Below, one piece after another: positions 45,366-56,331 of a stretch of 64,000 nt of DNA (within the stretch, counting starts at the first letter, position 1; each line of letters opens with the position of its first letter). The notes under the pieces were generated by a model, which saw nothing but the letters and a program-made list of their open reading frames with translations, ran no database searches and was not told where the DNA came from. A program made the translations under genes and the position numbers. This stretch comes from Enterobacter cloacae (GTDB lineage Bacteria > Pseudomonadota > Gammaproteobacteria > Enterobacterales > Enterobacteriaceae): contig AP022133.1 of assembly GCA_014169315.1 (NCBI GenBank), positions 372,001 through 436,000 of the forward strand. Direction: 5' to 3'.

Positions 45366-46703
45366 TTACGCCGACACCTTCTCTTCCGCTTCTGACAGCT
45401 TCGGTACCAGCACGGTCGGTTTATTATCAATACGCGTCACCAGCAGCTGGTCGATGCGGTAGTTATCAATATCCACCACTTCAAACTTGTAGCCGGAGAA
45501 CTTCACCGAGTCGGTACGTTTCGGGATTTTACGCAGCATAAACATCATAAAACCACCGATCGTCTCGTAGTTGCCGGACTGTGGGAATTCGTCGATGTCC
45601 AGTACGCGCATGACGTCATCAATCGGCGTACCGCCATCAATCAGCCACGAGTTTTCGTCACGCTGAACAATCTGCTCTTCCATACCCTGGCCGACCAGGT
45701 CGCCCATCAGCGTGGTCATGACGTCGTTCAGGGTGATGATACCCACCACCAGTGCGTATTCGTTCATGATAACCGCGAAGTCTTCACCGGCGGTTTTGAA
45801 ACTTTCCAGCGCTTCAGAGAGCGTCAGAGTATCTGGCACAATCAGGGTGTTGCGGATCTGTACGCCGCTGTTGAGCGCCAGGCTCTGGTTCGCCAGTACG
45901 CGGTTCAGCAGATCTTTGGAATCGACATAACCGATGATGTGGTCAATATCTTCGTTACATACCAGGAACTTAGAATGCGGATGTTCCGCCACTTTGTTCT
46001 TCAGGCTCTGTTCGTCTTCATGCAGATCGAACCAAATCACGCTTTCACGGCCAGTCATGGAGGACGGCACGGTGCGGGATTCCAGTTCGAACACGTTCTC
46101 GATCAGCTCATGCTCTTGTTTACGCAGTACGCCAGCCAGCGCCCCGGCTTCCACCACGGCATAAATGTCGTCGGAAGTGATGTCATCTTTACGCACCATT
46201 GGCAGCTTAAAGATGCGGAAAATCATGTTGGCCAGGCCGTTGAAGAACCACACCAGCGGGCGGAACACGAACAGACAGAAGCGCATCGGGTTGATGATAC
46301 GCAAAGCCACAGCTTCTGGCGCAATCATACCGATGCGTTTCGGAGTCAGGTCGGCGATCAGAATGAACATACCTGTCACCAGCGAGAAGGAGAGAATAAA
46401 GCTGAGTTGTTCTGCAAGTTCTGCGGACATGTACTGAATAAAGAGGCTATGGAAGGCCGGGGAAAACGCAGCGTCACCCACGATACCACCCAGAATGGCG
46501 ACAGCGTTCAGGCCAATTTGCACCACGGTAAAGAACGTACCCGGGTTCTCCTGCATTTTCAGAATGCGTGAGGCATTGATGTTGCCTTCATCGGCAAGCA
46601 GTTTTAGTTTGATTTTACGGGAGGCGGCCAGCGAGATCTCCGATATCGAGAAAAATGCACTGACGGCAATAAGACAAAGTATTACTAAAATACTGTTTAA
46701 CAT
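45366..46703 (-). CDS. ytfL: Polyamine exporter YtfL/PaeA (CBS-domain membrane protein)
   Basis: This is a 445-residue inner-membrane protein of the UPF0053/CorC type. An N-terminal CNNM/DUF21 domain with about four membrane helices (1-150) is followed by two CBS domains (about 210-335) and a CorC_HlyC domain at the C terminus. The Salmonella and E. coli homologue PaeA exports cadaverine and putrescine. Older annotations call it a hemolysin-like protein, which should not be taken literally. It is on its own transcript. Confidence 0.93.
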   Translation of the reverse strand: MLNSILVILCLIAVSAFFSISEISLAASRKIKLKLLADEGNINASRILKMQENPGTFFTVVQIGLNAVAILGGIVGDAAFSPAFHSLFIQYMSAELAEQLSFILSFSLVTGMFILIADLTPKRIGMIAPEAVALRIINPMRFCLFVFRPLVWFFNGLANMIFRIFKLPMVRKDDITSDDIYAVVEAGALAGVLRKQEHELIENVFELESRTVPSSMTGRESVIWFDLHEDEQSLKNKVAEHPHSKFLVCNEDIDHIIGYVDSKDLLNRVLANQSLALNSGVQIRNTLIVPDTLTLSEALESFKTAGEDFAVIMNEYALVVGIITLNDVMTTLMGDLVGQGMEEQIVQRDENSWLIDGGTPIDDVMRVLDIDEFPQSGNYETIGGFMMFMLRKIPKRTDSVKFSGYKFEVVDIDNYRIDQLLVTRIDNKPTVLVPKLSEAEEKVSA

Positions 46704-46873
46704 AGTTTATCCGGCTTCTCGCCAGATCCTCGGAAGGGAAGTTAGTCACGTTTGTGTGAAAACACTATTGAACACCAGCTCGTAGCGTTGAGCTGATTAT
46801 TTCAGCGGGTAGTATAGCGTAAAGGTATGTAAACCCGCCAGAGGTCACGTTTTTGGCTAAAAAATGGTGATTT

Positions 46874-46908
46874 TCAGACCAGGTAACCTCCGTCGCTGCC
46901 CGGTCTGA
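46874..46908 (-). terminator. Possible terminator after msrA
   Basis: TCAGACC pairs with GGTCTGA around a 21-base region. On the minus strand it is followed by AAAATCACCATTTTTT. The long loop makes this only a candidate. The remaining 46704-46915 gap shows no gene. Confidence 0.35.
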
Positions 46909-46915
46909 GCGATCC

Positions 46916-47557
46916 TTATGCAAGTTGTGGTGGCAGGCACACGCCGATACCACCAATGCCACAGTAGCCATACGGGTTTTTATGCAGGTACTGCTGGTGG
47001 TCGTCTTCGGCATAGTAGAACGGTTTCGCAGCGGTAATTTCCGTCGTGACCTGACGATCGTCACCGGCGGTGTGCATTGCGCTCTGGAAGCGCTCCAGGC
47101 TGGCGCGCGCCGCCGTTTCCTGCTCTGGCGTGAGCGGGTAAATCGCAGAGCGATACTGGGTGCCGTGATCATTACCCTGACGCATACCCTGCGCCGGGTC
47201 GTGATTTTCCCAGAAGACCTGCAGCAGTTGCTCGTAGCCTGTCACGGCTGGGTCATACACCACGCGCACCGCTTCGGCATGACCGGTTTCGCCGGAGCAC
47301 ACTTCACGGTAGGTTGGGTTTGGCGTGTAGCCTCCGGTGTAGCCCGCAGCGGTGCTGTAAACGCCGGGTAGCTGCCAGTAGAGACGTTCGACGCCCCAGA
47401 AGCAGCCCATCGCAAACAGGGCGATTTCCATTCCTTCCGGGACATTTGTCATGGAATGACCGTTTACAGCATGCAAGGTCGCCACAGGCATTGGGGTATT
47501 CCGTCCCGGTAATGCATCGGCCTGAGAAACAAGATGCTTTTTGTCGAATAAACTCAC
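46916..47557 (-). CDS. msrA: Peptide methionine sulfoxide reductase MsrA
   Basis: MsrA reduces methionine-S-sulfoxide in proteins and free Met. The start was set at a GTG codon at 47557 (first residues [10 protein letters not shown]), preceded by GGAGG with good spacing. A longer ATG frame has no family support. The 213-residue protein has the catalytic Cys52 in GCFWGVE and resolving cysteines Cys199 and Cys207 in [11 protein letters not shown]. It is divergent from tamA. Confidence 0.95.
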   Translation of the reverse strand: MSLFDKKHLVSQADALPGRNTPMPVATLHAVNGHSMTNVPEGMEIALFAMGCFWGVERLYWQLPGVYSTAAGYTGGYTPNPTYREVCSGETGHAEAVRVVYDPAVTGYEQLLQVFWENHDPAQGMRQGNDHGTQYRSAIYPLTPEQETAARASLERFQSAMHTAGDDRQVTTEITAAKPFYYAEDDHQQYLHKNPYGYCGIGGIGVCLPPQLA

Positions 47558-47781
47558 GGTGGGGCCTCCGGGTAGCGATGTTTCGGTTAAGGTTGTCACG
47601 AAGCGTTTAATTGAACACAATAAATACGCTAAATGAGTCTAGATTTAATCATAAGAAATATTTGGGTATTACACCCTTTTTCAACCCATGAATTGGGTTT
47701 TGGGCTGATAAGCCGTAGAGGACCGCGGAGCGGCACTTCATTTGCTTCCAGGGGTGGAAACAAGGATATTCAGGAGAAAAC

Positions 47782-49515
47782 GTGCCAAAGATCCGCCAGT
47801 TATGTTTAGTCAGTTTATTACTGACAAGCGGAGTCGCCAGCGCGGCGAATGTTCGTTTGCAGGTTGAGGGGTTATCCGGAGCGCTGGAAAAAAACGTGCG
47901 TGCACAGCTGTCGACGATCCAGAGTGACGAAGTGACGCCGGACCGGCGTTTTCGTGCGCGCGTGGATGATGCGATCCGCGAAGGGCTGAAGGCTCTGGGG
48001 TATTACGAACCCACCATTGATTTTGATCTTCGCCCGCCGCCAAAGAAGGGGCGACAGGTTTTGATTGCCCGCGTCTCGCCGGGCGAACCGGTACTGATTG
48101 GCGGTACTGATGTTGTGTTACGCGGTGGCGCACGTACAGACCGGGATTACCTGGAATTGCTCAGCACGCGGCCTAAAATCGGTACCGTGCTTAATCACGG
48201 TGACTACGACGATTTCAAAAAAGAGCTGACGAGCGTGTCGCTGCGTAAGGGCTACTTCGACAGCCAGTTCAACAAAAGCCAGCTGGGTATTGCGCTGGAC
48301 AGACACCAGGCCTTCTGGGATATCGACTACGACAGCGGTGAACGCTATCGCTTTGGTGACGTGACGTTCGAAGGCTCGCAAATTCGTGATGAATACCTGC
48401 AAAACCTGATCCCCTTCAGGAAGGGGGACTACTACCAGTCAAAAGACCTGGCAGAACTAAACCGTCGTCTGTCGGCAACCGGGTGGTTTAACTCCGTTGT
48501 TGTCGCGCCAGAGTTTGATAAATCACGTAAAACGAAAGTGTTGCCGCTGCACGGCGTGGTTTCGCCGCGCACAGAGAACACCGTTGAGACAGGGCTCGGT
48601 TATTCGACTGACGTCGGTCCGCGCGTGAAGGCGACGTGGAAAAAACCGTGGATGAACTCCTGGGGCCATAGCCTGACCACCAGTGCCAGTATCTCCGCAC
48701 CGGAACAACAGCTCGATTTCAGCTACAAAATGCCGTTGCTGAAAAATCCGCTGGAGCAATATTACCTCGTTCAGGGCGGCTTTAAGCGTACCGACCTGAA
48801 CGATACCCGGGCGGATTCCACCACGCTCGCCGTTTCGCGTTACTGGGATCTTTCCAGCGGCTGGCAGCGCGCTATCAACCTGCGCTGGAGCCTTGACCAC
48901 TTTACCCAGGCTAACGTTACCAACACGACCATGCTGCTGTATCCGGGCGTGATGATCAGCCGCACCCGTTCACGCGGCGGCCTGATGCCCACCTGGGGCG
49001 ACTCCCAGCGTTATTCTGTTGATTACTCCAGTACGATGTGGGGTTCTGACGTCGACTTCGCGGTCGTGCAGGCGCAAAACGTCTGGATCCGCACGCTGTA
49101 CGATAAACACCGCTTCGTGGTACGCGGGAACCTCGGCTGGATTGAAACCGGGGACTTCGACAAAGTTCCGCCCGATCTGCGTTTCTTCGCCGGTGGCGAC
49201 CGCAGTATTCGCGGCTACAAGTACAAATCCATTTCGCCAGAAAACGATAAAGGTCAGCTGACCGGGGCATCAAAGCTGGCGACCGGCTCGCTGGAATATC
49301 AGTACAACGTCAGCGGGAAATGGTGGGGCGCGATGTTTGTCGATGGTGGTGAGGCGGTGAACGACATCCGTACAAACGATTTTAAAACCGGCGCAGGCGT
49401 TGGCGTGCGCTGGCAGTCTCCCGTTGGGCCAATCAAGCTCGACTTCGCCGTTCCGGTGGGAGACAAAAAGGAACACGGTTTACAGTTTTACATCGGTCTG
49501 GGGCCTGAATTATGA
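47782..49515 (+). CDS. tamA: Translocation and assembly module subunit TamA
   Basis: TamA is an Omp85-family outer-membrane protein that works with TamB in the export or assembly of autotransporters and in envelope lipid homeostasis. The 577-residue protein starts at GTG (CAGGAG upstream) and has a signal peptide ending at Ala21. Three POTRA domains (about 22-265) and a 16-strand barrel follow. The barrel contains the Omp85 motif RSIRGYKY, and a typical strand ends the protein. tamB overlaps it by 4 bases. Confidence 0.96.
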   Translation: MPKIRQLCLVSLLLTSGVASAANVRLQVEGLSGALEKNVRAQLSTIQSDEVTPDRRFRARVDDAIREGLKALGYYEPTIDFDLRPPPKKGRQVLIARVSPGEPVLIGGTDVVLRGGARTDRDYLELLSTRPKIGTVLNHGDYDDFKKELTSVSLRKGYFDSQFNKSQLGIALDRHQAFWDIDYDSGERYRFGDVTFEGSQIRDEYLQNLIPFRKGDYYQSKDLAELNRRLSATGWFNSVVVAPEFDKSRKTKVLPLHGVVSPRTENTVETGLGYSTDVGPRVKATWKKPWMNSWGHSLTTSASISAPEQQLDFSYKMPLLKNPLEQYYLVQGGFKRTDLNDTRADSTTLAVSRYWDLSSGWQRAINLRWSLDHFTQANVTNTTMLLYPGVMISRTRSRGGLMPTWGDSQRYSVDYSSTMWGSDVDFAVVQAQNVWIRTLYDKHRFVVRGNLGWIETGDFDKVPPDLRFFAGGDRSIRGYKYKSISPENDKGQLTGASKLATGSLEYQYNVSGKWWGAMFVDGGEAVNDIRTNDFKTGAGVGVRWQSPVGPIKLDFAVPVGDKKEHGLQFYIGLGPEL

Positions 49516-52500
49516 GTTTATGGAAGAAGATAAGCCTCGGGGTGTTGATTTTTATCGTGCTGCTGCTCGGCACGGTGGCGTTTCTGGTCGGTACGACAAC
49601 CGGCCTGCATCTGGTGTTTAACGCGGCAAACCGCTGGGTTCCGGGGCTGGAAATTGGCCAGGTGACAGGCGGCTGGCGCGATCTGCGTCTGAAGAATGTT
49701 CGTTATGCGCAACCAGGCGTAGCGGTCAACGCGGGGGAATTCCACCTGGCGGTCAAGCTGGGCTGCCTGCGGGACAGCAAGCTGTGTGTGAACGATCTGT
49801 CGCTAAAAGATGTGAATGTGGCGATTGATTCGAAAAAAATGCCGAAATCAGCACCGGTTGAAGAAGAGGACAGCGGCCCACTGAACCTCTCCACGCCGTA
49901 CCCGATTGCGCTCTATCGCGTGGCGCTGGATAACGTCAATATCAACATAGACGACACCACCGTGTCGGTGATGGATTTCACCTCCGGCCTGCGCTGGGAG
50001 GAGAAGAACCTGACTCTGACGCCAACCTCCCTGCAGGGGCTATTGATTGCGCTGCCGAAAGTGGCGCAGGTGACTCAGGAGAAGATCGTCGAGCCGAAGA
50101 TCCAGAACCCGCAGCCGGAAGAAAAACCGCTGGGTGAAACGCTGAAAGATCTCTTCTCGAAACCTGTTTTACCGGAGATGACGGATGTTCATCTGCCGCT
50201 GAACCTCAATATCGAAGAGTTTAAGGGTGAGCAGCTGCGTCTGACCGGTGATACCGATCTGACGGTCTATAACCTGCTGCTTAAAGTCAGCAGCATTGAC
50301 GGCAATATGAAGCTCGACGCGCTGGATGTTGATACCAGCCAGGGCTCCGTCAATGCGTCTGGTCATGCGCTACTGCGCGATAACTGGCCGGTGGATATCA
50401 CGCTGAACAGTGCGCTCAACATCGACCCGTTGAAGGGCGAGAAAGTGAAGGTAAAAGTCGGCGGTGCGCTGCGCGACAAACTGGATGTTGGCGTGAACCT
50501 CTCCGGCCCGGTAGATATGGTCTTGCGGGCGCAGGCACAGCTGGCGGAAGCCGGGTTGCCTCTCAATCTCGATATTGTCAGCCAGCAGCTTTACTGGCCA
50601 TTCACCGGCGAAAAACAGTTCCAGGCCAACGACCTGAAGCTGAAGCTGAGTGGCAAGATGACCGGTTACACGCTGTCGTTCCGCACGGCAGTGAAGGGGC
50701 AGGGCGTGCCGCCAGCGACTATCACGCTGGATGCAAAGGGTAACGAACAGCAGGTTAATCTCGACAAACTGACCGTTGCGGCGCTGGAAGGGAAAACGGA
50801 ACTGACCGCTTTACTCGACTGGCAGCAGGCGATCAGCTGGCACGGCGAGCTGAAGCTGACGGGCATCAACACGGGGAAAGAGGTACCGGACTGGCCGTCT
50901 AAACTTGATGGCCTGATCAAAACGCGCGGCAGCCTGTACGGTGGCTCGTGGCAGATGGATGTGCCGGAAATTAAGCTCACCGGTAACGTGAAGCAGAACA
51001 AGGTTAACGTGGAAGGTTCGCTGAAGGGCAACAGCTACCTGCAGTGGGTGATCCCGGGCTTGCATGTGGCTCTGGGGCGTAACACGGCGGATATCAAAGG
51101 CGAGCTGGGGGTGAAGGATCTCAATCTGGATGCCACCATCGATGCACCGAATCTGGATAACGCCCTGCCAGGGCTTGGCGGCACGGCGAAGGGGTTAGTG
51201 AAGGTGCGTGGCACGGTAGATGCGCCGCAGCTGCTGGCAGATATCACGGCCAGTAATCTGCGCTGGCAGGAACTGTCTGTTGCCCGTGTGCGCGTGGAAG
51301 GGGATGTGAAGTCTACCGATCAGATCGGCGGCAACCTGAACCTGCGCGTAGAGCGCATTGCCCAGCCGGATGTGAATATCAATCTGGTGACGCTTGAGGC
51401 GAAAGGTAACGAGAAGCAGCATGACCTCCAGCTGCGCGTGCAGGGCGAACCCGTTTCCGGGCAACTCCATCTGGCGGGCAGTTTTGACCGTAAGGAAGAA
51501 CGCTGGAAAGGGACGCTGGATAACACCCGCTTTAATACCCCTGTCGGGCCACTGGCGCTGTCGCGTGCCATTGCGCTGGACTATCGTAACGCTGAGCAGA
51601 AAATCAGCATCGGGCCACATTGCTGGACCAACCCGAACGCTGAGCTGTGCGTGCCGCAAACCATCGATGCCGGTGCGGAGGGGCGTGCGCAGATCAACCT
51701 CAATCGTTTCGACCTGGCGATGCTGAAGCCGTTTATGCCGGAAACCACGCAGGCCAGCGGTGTCTTCAGCGGTAAAGCTGACGTGGTCTGGGACACCACC
51801 AAAGAGGGGCTGCCGCAGGGTAGCGTTACGCTCTCTGGCCGTAACGTGAAGGTGACACAGGAGGTAAACAGCGCACCGTTGCCGGTGGCGTTCGATACCC
51901 TCAACCTGAGTGCCGATCTGCATAACAACCGCGCAGAGCTGGGATGGCTTATCCGCCTGACCAACAACGGTCAGTTTGACGGGCAGGTGCAGATTACCGA
52001 TCCGCAAGGGCGACGCAATCTGGGCGGTAACGTCAATATCCGCAATTTCAACCTGGCGATGGTGAACCCGATTTTCTCTCGCGGAGAAAAAGCGGCGGGG
52101 ATGCTCAGTGCAAACCTGCGTCTGGCAGGTAATGCGCAAAGCCCGCAGCTGTTTGGTCAGATGCAGCTAAACGGCGTGGATATTGACGGTAACTTTATGC
52201 CGTTTGATATGCAGCCAAGCCAGATAGCGATGAACTTCAACGGCATGCGCTCGACTATCGCCGGTGTGGTGCGAACGCAGCAGGGGCAAATCAACCTGAG
52301 CGGTGATGCAGACTGGAGCCAGCTCGATAACTGGCGCGCTCGCATTGCAGCAAAAGGCAGTAAGGTGCGGATCACCGTACCGCCAATGGTGCGCCTGGAC
52401 GTGTCGCCGGATATTGTCTTTGAAGCAACACCGAGCCTCTTCACACTGGATGGACGCGTGGACGTGCCGTGGGCGCGAATTGTGGTTCACGACGTGCCGG

Positions 52501-53288
52501 AAAGCGCAGTGGGTGTCTCAAGCGATGAAGTTATGCTCAATGATAATCTGAAACCTGTCGAACAGAAGAGCGCTGGCATACCGATCAATAGTAATCTTAT
52601 CGTGCACGTGGGGAATAACGTGCGTTTGGATGCGTTTGGGCTGAAGGCGAAACTGACTGGCGATCTGAACGTCGCGCAGGATAAGCAGGGATTAGGTCTT
52701 AACGGGCAAATCAATATTCCTGAAGGGCGTTTCCATGCCTACGGTCAGGATTTGATTGTGCGTAAAGGTATACTGCTGTTCTCCGGACCACCGGATCAAC
52801 CGCTGCTGAATATCGAAGCGATTCGTAATCCTGAGGCCACGGAAAACGACGTGATTGCTGGCGTGCGCGTCACCGGTTCTGCCGATGAACCGAAAGCCGA
52901 GATTTTCTCTGACCCGGCAATGTCGCAACAGGAAGCCCTCTCTTACCTGCTGCGTGGGCAGGGTCTGGATAGCGGTCAAAACGACAGTGCGGCGATGACG
53001 TCAATGTTAGTGGGGCTGGGGGTTGCACAAAGTGGTCAGGTTGTGGGTAAAATCGGTGAGACGTTCGGCGTAAGTAATCTGGCGCTGGACACCCAGGGCG
53101 TGGGTGACTCCTCGCAGGTGGTGGTCAGCGGCTATGTACTGCCGGGTCTGCAGGTAAAATACGGTGTGGGGATCTTTGACTCACTGGCAACACTCACGTT
53201 ACGCTATCGCCTGATGCCTAAGCTATATCTGGAAGCAGTGTCCGGCGTAGACCAGGCACTTGATCTGCTCTATCAGTTTGAGTTTTAG
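49512..53288 (+). CDS. tamB: Translocation and assembly module subunit TamB
   Basis: TamB is an AsmA-like, beta-taco protein that spans the periplasm from an N-terminal inner-membrane anchor (about 7-28) to TamA at the outer membrane. The 1258-residue length equals the family norm. The long repetitive beta-rich middle ends in the conserved DUF490 (TamB_C) domain from about residue 920, finishing with LYQFEF. Translation is coupled to tamA by an ATGA overlap, and ytfP follows after 2 bases. Confidence 0.96.
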   Translation: MSLWKKISLGVLIFIVLLLGTVAFLVGTTTGLHLVFNAANRWVPGLEIGQVTGGWRDLRLKNVRYAQPGVAVNAGEFHLAVKLGCLRDSKLCVNDLSLKDVNVAIDSKKMPKSAPVEEEDSGPLNLSTPYPIALYRVALDNVNINIDDTTVSVMDFTSGLRWEEKNLTLTPTSLQGLLIALPKVAQVTQEKIVEPKIQNPQPEEKPLGETLKDLFSKPVLPEMTDVHLPLNLNIEEFKGEQLRLTGDTDLTVYNLLLKVSSIDGNMKLDALDVDTSQGSVNASGHALLRDNWPVDITLNSALNIDPLKGEKVKVKVGGALRDKLDVGVNLSGPVDMVLRAQAQLAEAGLPLNLDIVSQQLYWPFTGEKQFQANDLKLKLSGKMTGYTLSFRTAVKGQGVPPATITLDAKGNEQQVNLDKLTVAALEGKTELTALLDWQQAISWHGELKLTGINTGKEVPDWPSKLDGLIKTRGSLYGGSWQMDVPEIKLTGNVKQNKVNVEGSLKGNSYLQWVIPGLHVALGRNTADIKGELGVKDLNLDATIDAPNLDNALPGLGGTAKGLVKVRGTVDAPQLLADITASNLRWQELSVARVRVEGDVKSTDQIGGNLNLRVERIAQPDVNINLVTLEAKGNEKQHDLQLRVQGEPVSGQLHLAGSFDRKEERWKGTLDNTRFNTPVGPLALSRAIALDYRNAEQKISIGPHCWTNPNAELCVPQTIDAGAEGRAQINLNRFDLAMLKPFMPETTQASGVFSGKADVVWDTTKEGLPQGSVTLSGRNVKVTQEVNSAPLPVAFDTLNLSADLHNNRAELGWLIRLTNNGQFDGQVQITDPQGRRNLGGNVNIRNFNLAMVNPIFSRGEKAAGMLSANLRLAGNAQSPQLFGQMQLNGVDIDGNFMPFDMQPSQIAMNFNGMRSTIAGVVRTQQGQINLSGDADWSQLDNWRARIAAKGSKVRITVPPMVRLDVSPDIVFEATPSLFTLDGRVDVPWARIVVHDVPESAVGVSSDEVMLNDNLKPVEQKSAGIPINSNLIVHVGNNVRLDAFGLKAKLTGDLNVAQDKQGLGLNGQINIPEGRFHAYGQDLIVRKGILLFSGPPDQPLLNIEAIRNPEATENDVIAGVRVTGSADEPKAEIFSDPAMSQQEALSYLLRGQGLDSGQNDSAAMTSMLVGLGVAQSGQVVGKIGETFGVSNLALDTQGVGDSSQVVVSGYVLPGLQVKYGVGIFDSLATLTLRYRLMPKLYLEAVSGVDQALDLLYQFEF

Positions 53289-53290
53289 CA

Positions 53291-53635
53291 ATGCGAATAT
53301 TTGTTTACGGCAGTTTACGAACCAAGCAAGGCAACAGTCACTGGATGACCAACGCCCAGTTGTTGGGAAATTACAATATCGAGAACTACCAGTTGTACAG
53401 TCTGGGCCACTATCCAGGCGCGGTTCCGGGGGACGGAACGGTACAGGGTGAGGTTTATCGTATTGATAATGCCACGCTTGCCGAACTTGATGCCTTGCGC
53501 ACCAGGGGCGGTGAATACGCACGCCAGTTGATCCAGACGCCATATGGAAGTGCATGGATGTACGTCTATCAGCGTCCGGTCGAAGGGTTAACGCGGATTG
53601 AAAGCGGTAACTGGTTAGACAGAGACCAGTACTGA
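53291..53635 (+). CDS. ytfP: Gamma-glutamylcyclotransferase-like protein YtfP
   Basis: This is a 114-residue GGCT/AIG2-fold protein beginning MRIFVYGSLR, the family signature for the substrate-binding loop, with GEVYRIDNATLAELDALR further on. Its biological substrate is unknown. It is the last gene of the tamA-tamB-ytfP operon and is followed by a terminator. Confidence 0.93.
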   Translation: MRIFVYGSLRTKQGNSHWMTNAQLLGNYNIENYQLYSLGHYPGAVPGDGTVQGEVYRIDNATLAELDALRTRGGEYARQLIQTPYGSAWMYVYQRPVEGLTRIESGNWLDRDQY

Positions 53636-53637
53636 AA

Positions 53638-53672
53638 AACGACAACGCCACCGTAAGGTGGCGTTGTTTTTT
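53638..53672. terminator. Bidirectional terminator between ytfP and the second chemoreceptor
   Basis: CAACGCCACC pairs with GGTGGCGTTG around GTAA and is followed by TTTTTT. An AAAAA run on the left gives a U-tract on the minus strand too. Confidence 0.9.
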
Positions 53673-53693
53673 CAGTGCAAGAGCTTATCAGCG

Positions 53694-55277
53694 TTAAACC
53701 GCTTCCTGGCGTAGCTTAAATATTTGTACCGTATCCAGCAGCTGTTCCGCCTGACGATGCATCGCCTGTGCTGCCGCAGAAGATTCCTGCGACAAGGTGG
53801 CGTTTTGCTGTGTAGCCGCATCCATATGGGTCACTGCCACATTCACCTGATCAATTCCGGTGCTCTGTTCATGGCTGGCATGTGAAATCGCCTCAATCAG
53901 TTCACTCACCTTACTGACGCTGTGCAGAATATCTGCCATCGCTGCACCGGCCTGTTTCACCTGCCCATTCCCCTCGTCAATACGGTTCACGGAACGGTCG
54001 ATAAGAACGCGAATATCTTTGGCGGCGGCGGCTGAACGCTGTGCCAGCGCACGAACCTCCGCAGCAACTACCGCAAAGCCACGCCCCTCAGCGCCTGCAC
54101 GCGCGGCTTCAACGGCTGCGTTTAGCGCCAGGATATTGGTCTGGAAGGCAATACTGTCGATCATACCGATAATCGTATTGATTTCACTGGAGAAATTGTG
54201 GATTTCACTCATGGTTTGTACTGCGCGTTCAACCGCCTCTTCACCCTGGCTGGCAACCTGACGGGCACTTCTGGCAAGATCGCTGGCGGTACGCGAGTTT
54301 TCGGCGTTACTTTTCACCACCGATGTGAGCTCCTCCATTGATGCGGCAGTTTGTTCCAGCGCACTGGCCTGTGCTTCGTTACGGGATGAAAGCTCGTGAC
54401 TACCGCTGGCGATCTGCGCCGACGCGGTGGCGATGGTTTCGGTGCCGTTACGTACGCCAGAGACGATACGCGTGAGGTTGTCATTCATCTCCTGAAGGGC
54501 ACGCATCAGCTCAGCCGTTTCATCACGCCCGTCAACGGTAAAGCTGGACTGTAAGTCCCCGGCGGCGACGGTACGGGCAATGATGACAGCTTGTGCCAGT
54601 GGGCGGGTGATGCTCCGGATCAGCCACCAGGTGACGAGCAGTCCGGCGGCAAGTGTGAGGGCCATTGTCAGCATTAACATCCATTTCGTTTGCTGGTATT
54701 GCTCCTGATTACGGGCGATAGTTTGCTGGTGGAGCGCCTGAGCATGTTGCAGCGTACGCGCCACGACATTGTCGATCATTTTAGTGGGTTCACGATCGAT
54801 CCCCGTAACCTGTTGATCCACACGCTGGGCGCTGGTGGCATCACCCACCTGATAAGTGGCCAGTGCCGCCAGGTATTTCTGTTCAAGACCGGCGTGAATG
54901 TCGCGTGTTTCCAGCACTTGCTGGTTATCCATGCCAATCTCTGGCAGTAATTCGCTCAGGCGTGTCAGCAGTGCCTGAGTGTTCTGGCTTTCTGCAATAA
55001 AGGCCTGTTTGTATTTATCGAATGCCTCTTGCCCCTGAGCACCGCGAATCAGCGTGTTCTTCCACTCCTGAACCTGAATTTTGAATTGCACCTGGGCATT
55101 ACGGGCGGTGTCGATACTGCGGGTGATGGTCTGTTCCATCGTCATAATCTGCTCGTTCTGCGCCCGGCTGTCGCTATTGATCAGCAGGCCACGCAGGCCA
55201 ATCAAGAGGGTCGCAAGCAGCAGAAGCGACGCCAGAAGCCCCAGACGTTGTCCAATTGTGAGTGTGTTGAGTTTCAT
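53694..55277 (-). CDS. Methyl-accepting chemotaxis protein (second)
   Basis: This is a 527-residue chemoreceptor with an N-terminal membrane segment (about 10-32) and a periplasmic helical bundle containing [12 protein letters not shown] second membrane segment (about 188-210), HAMP and a signalling domain with [36 protein letters not shown] follow. The AGAEGRG tip and the VQEWKN motif resemble receptors of beta-proteobacteria and pseudomonads more than Tsr/Tar. It ends in KLRQEAV, with no NWETF tether. A sigma-28 promoter lies upstream. In E. coli K-12 this ytfP-ppa interval carries the chpSB toxin-antitoxin genes. Confidence 0.92.
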   Translation of the reverse strand: MKLNTLTIGQRLGLLASLLLLATLLIGLRGLLINSDSRAQNEQIMTMEQTITRSIDTARNAQVQFKIQVQEWKNTLIRGAQGQEAFDKYKQAFIAESQNTQALLTRLSELLPEIGMDNQQVLETRDIHAGLEQKYLAALATYQVGDATSAQRVDQQVTGIDREPTKMIDNVVARTLQHAQALHQQTIARNQEQYQQTKWMLMLTMALTLAAGLLVTWWLIRSITRPLAQAVIIARTVAAGDLQSSFTVDGRDETAELMRALQEMNDNLTRIVSGVRNGTETIATASAQIASGSHELSSRNEAQASALEQTAASMEELTSVVKSNAENSRTASDLARSARQVASQGEEAVERAVQTMSEIHNFSSEINTIIGMIDSIAFQTNILALNAAVEAARAGAEGRGFAVVAAEVRALAQRSAAAAKDIRVLIDRSVNRIDEGNGQVKQAGAAMADILHSVSKVSELIEAISHASHEQSTGIDQVNVAVTHMDAATQQNATLSQESSAAAQAMHRQAEQLLDTVQIFKLRQEAV

Positions 55278-55321
55278 GATTTCCCGTTAAGTGAAAAAGC
55301 GATCGCGGTCACGCAGGGGAG

Positions 55322-55348
55322 GTATCGACCTGTAGAAGGCGGACTTTA
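55322..55348 (-). promoter_or_regulatory. Sigma-28 promoter of the second chemoreceptor
   Basis: On the minus strand TAAAGTCC (55348-55341) and GTCGATAC (55329-55322) are separated by exactly 11 bases, 44 bases upstream of the ATG. This closely matches TAAAGTTT-N11-GCCGATAA. Confidence 0.8.
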
Positions 55349-55446
55349 AGGGGGCAAAGCGGAGGTAAGGCAGGTAAAAAGCGCTATCTAATTAATATCG
55401 TGAGCGAAAATCTCTTTGTGACATTTTTGTGACAATTTGCAACGGA

Positions 55447-55474
55447 TACAAAAAAGCCCCGACATGCGGGGCTT
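55447..55474 (-). terminator. Terminator after ppa
   Basis: AAGCCCCG pairs with CGGGGCTT around ACATG, with an A-run on its left that reads as a U-tract on the minus strand. Confidence 0.85.
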
Positions 55475-55491
55475 ACTATCAGCGGTAAGAA

Positions 55492-56022
55492 TTACTTCTT
55501 AGCTGCACGCTCGAAGGACGCGATGATTTCTGCTTTCGCAGCTTCAGCGTTGTCCCAGCCGTCAACTTTAACCCACTTGCCTTTTTCGAGGTCTTTGTAG
55601 TGCTCGAAGAAGTGAGTGATCTGTGCTTTCAGCAGTTCTGGCAGGTCGTTCACATCTTTGATGTGATCGTACTCTTTGCTCAGTTTGGTGTGCGGAACCG
55701 CAACCAGTTTTGCATCTTCACCGGATTCGTCGGTCATTTTCAGCACGCCAACTGGACGGCAGCGAATGACGGAGCCTGGCTCCAGTGGGTATGGTGTTGG
55801 GACCAGCACGTCAACCGGGTCACCGTCCAGAGACAGGGTGTGGTTGATGTAGCCGTAGTTGCATGGATAGAACATTGCGGTAGACATGAAACGGTCTACA
55901 AACAGCGCGCCGCTCTCTTTGTCCACTTCGTATTTGATAGGATCTGCGTTAGCCGGGATTTCGATAACAACGTAGATGTCTTCAGGCAGTTCTTTACCCG
56001 CAGGGACGTTGAGTAAGCTCAT
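55492..56022 (-). CDS. ppa: Inorganic pyrophosphatase
   Basis: Ppa is the essential Mg-dependent enzyme that hydrolyses pyrophosphate to phosphate. The start at 56022 gives [10 protein letters not shown] and 176 residues, identical in length to E. coli. The family signature DGDPVDVLV with its metal aspartates is present, as are [11 protein letters not shown] and [14 protein letters not shown]. The longer frame adds 17 residues without support. Confidence 0.98.
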   Translation of the reverse strand: MSLLNVPAGKELPEDIYVVIEIPANADPIKYEVDKESGALFVDRFMSTAMFYPCNYGYINHTLSLDGDPVDVLVPTPYPLEPGSVIRCRPVGVLKMTDESGEDAKLVAVPHTKLSKEYDHIKDVNDLPELLKAQITHFFEHYKDLEKGKWVKVDGWDNAEAAKAEIIASFERAAKK

Positions 56023-56238
56023 GTCTGTGTCCTTTAAAATGGATGGTAAACAAGTGGCAGGTATTATAGCCAACTGGCGCTGAATGTCTCCGCCTGTTTT
56101 CGTCTTCTCTCCTCGTTCTTCCCACTTTTCAGAGCAATTTCATAGCAGGAAAGTCCATAATCACAGCTGCATTTTTCATGGCAAAATGAAAACGATTACA
56201 AACTTGTTATTAACGCTTTATTCACTTTTCTGAAGTGT

Positions 56239-56261
56239 GATGTAACGCAATCCGTTACATC
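56239..56261. promoter_or_regulatory. Operator-like palindrome upstream of ytfQ
   Basis: GATGTAACG-CAATC-CGTTACATC is a perfect 9-bp inverted repeat, 70 bases before the ytfQ start. The regulator is not identifiable from sequence. The rest of the 56023-56331 gap is AT-rich, contains TATAGT near 56272 that may be a -10 element, and shows no gene. Confidence 0.6.
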
Positions 56262-56331
56262 TCGTATTGTCTATAGTTTTTCCGCAGAACACCTTTTAAC
56301 CAACAATAAACCCCCCTACGAGGACGTTCAT

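Noticed and set aside
45366..46703. ytfL read as a hemolysin
   Set aside because: The hemolysin label comes from old HlyC/CorC naming. The domain order CNNM-CBS-CBS-CorC_HlyC fits a membrane transporter, and the homologue PaeA exports polyamines.
51195..52139. 314-residue minus-strand frame inside tamB
   Set aside because: It is antisense to TamB repeats and has no family-like motifs or ribosome site.
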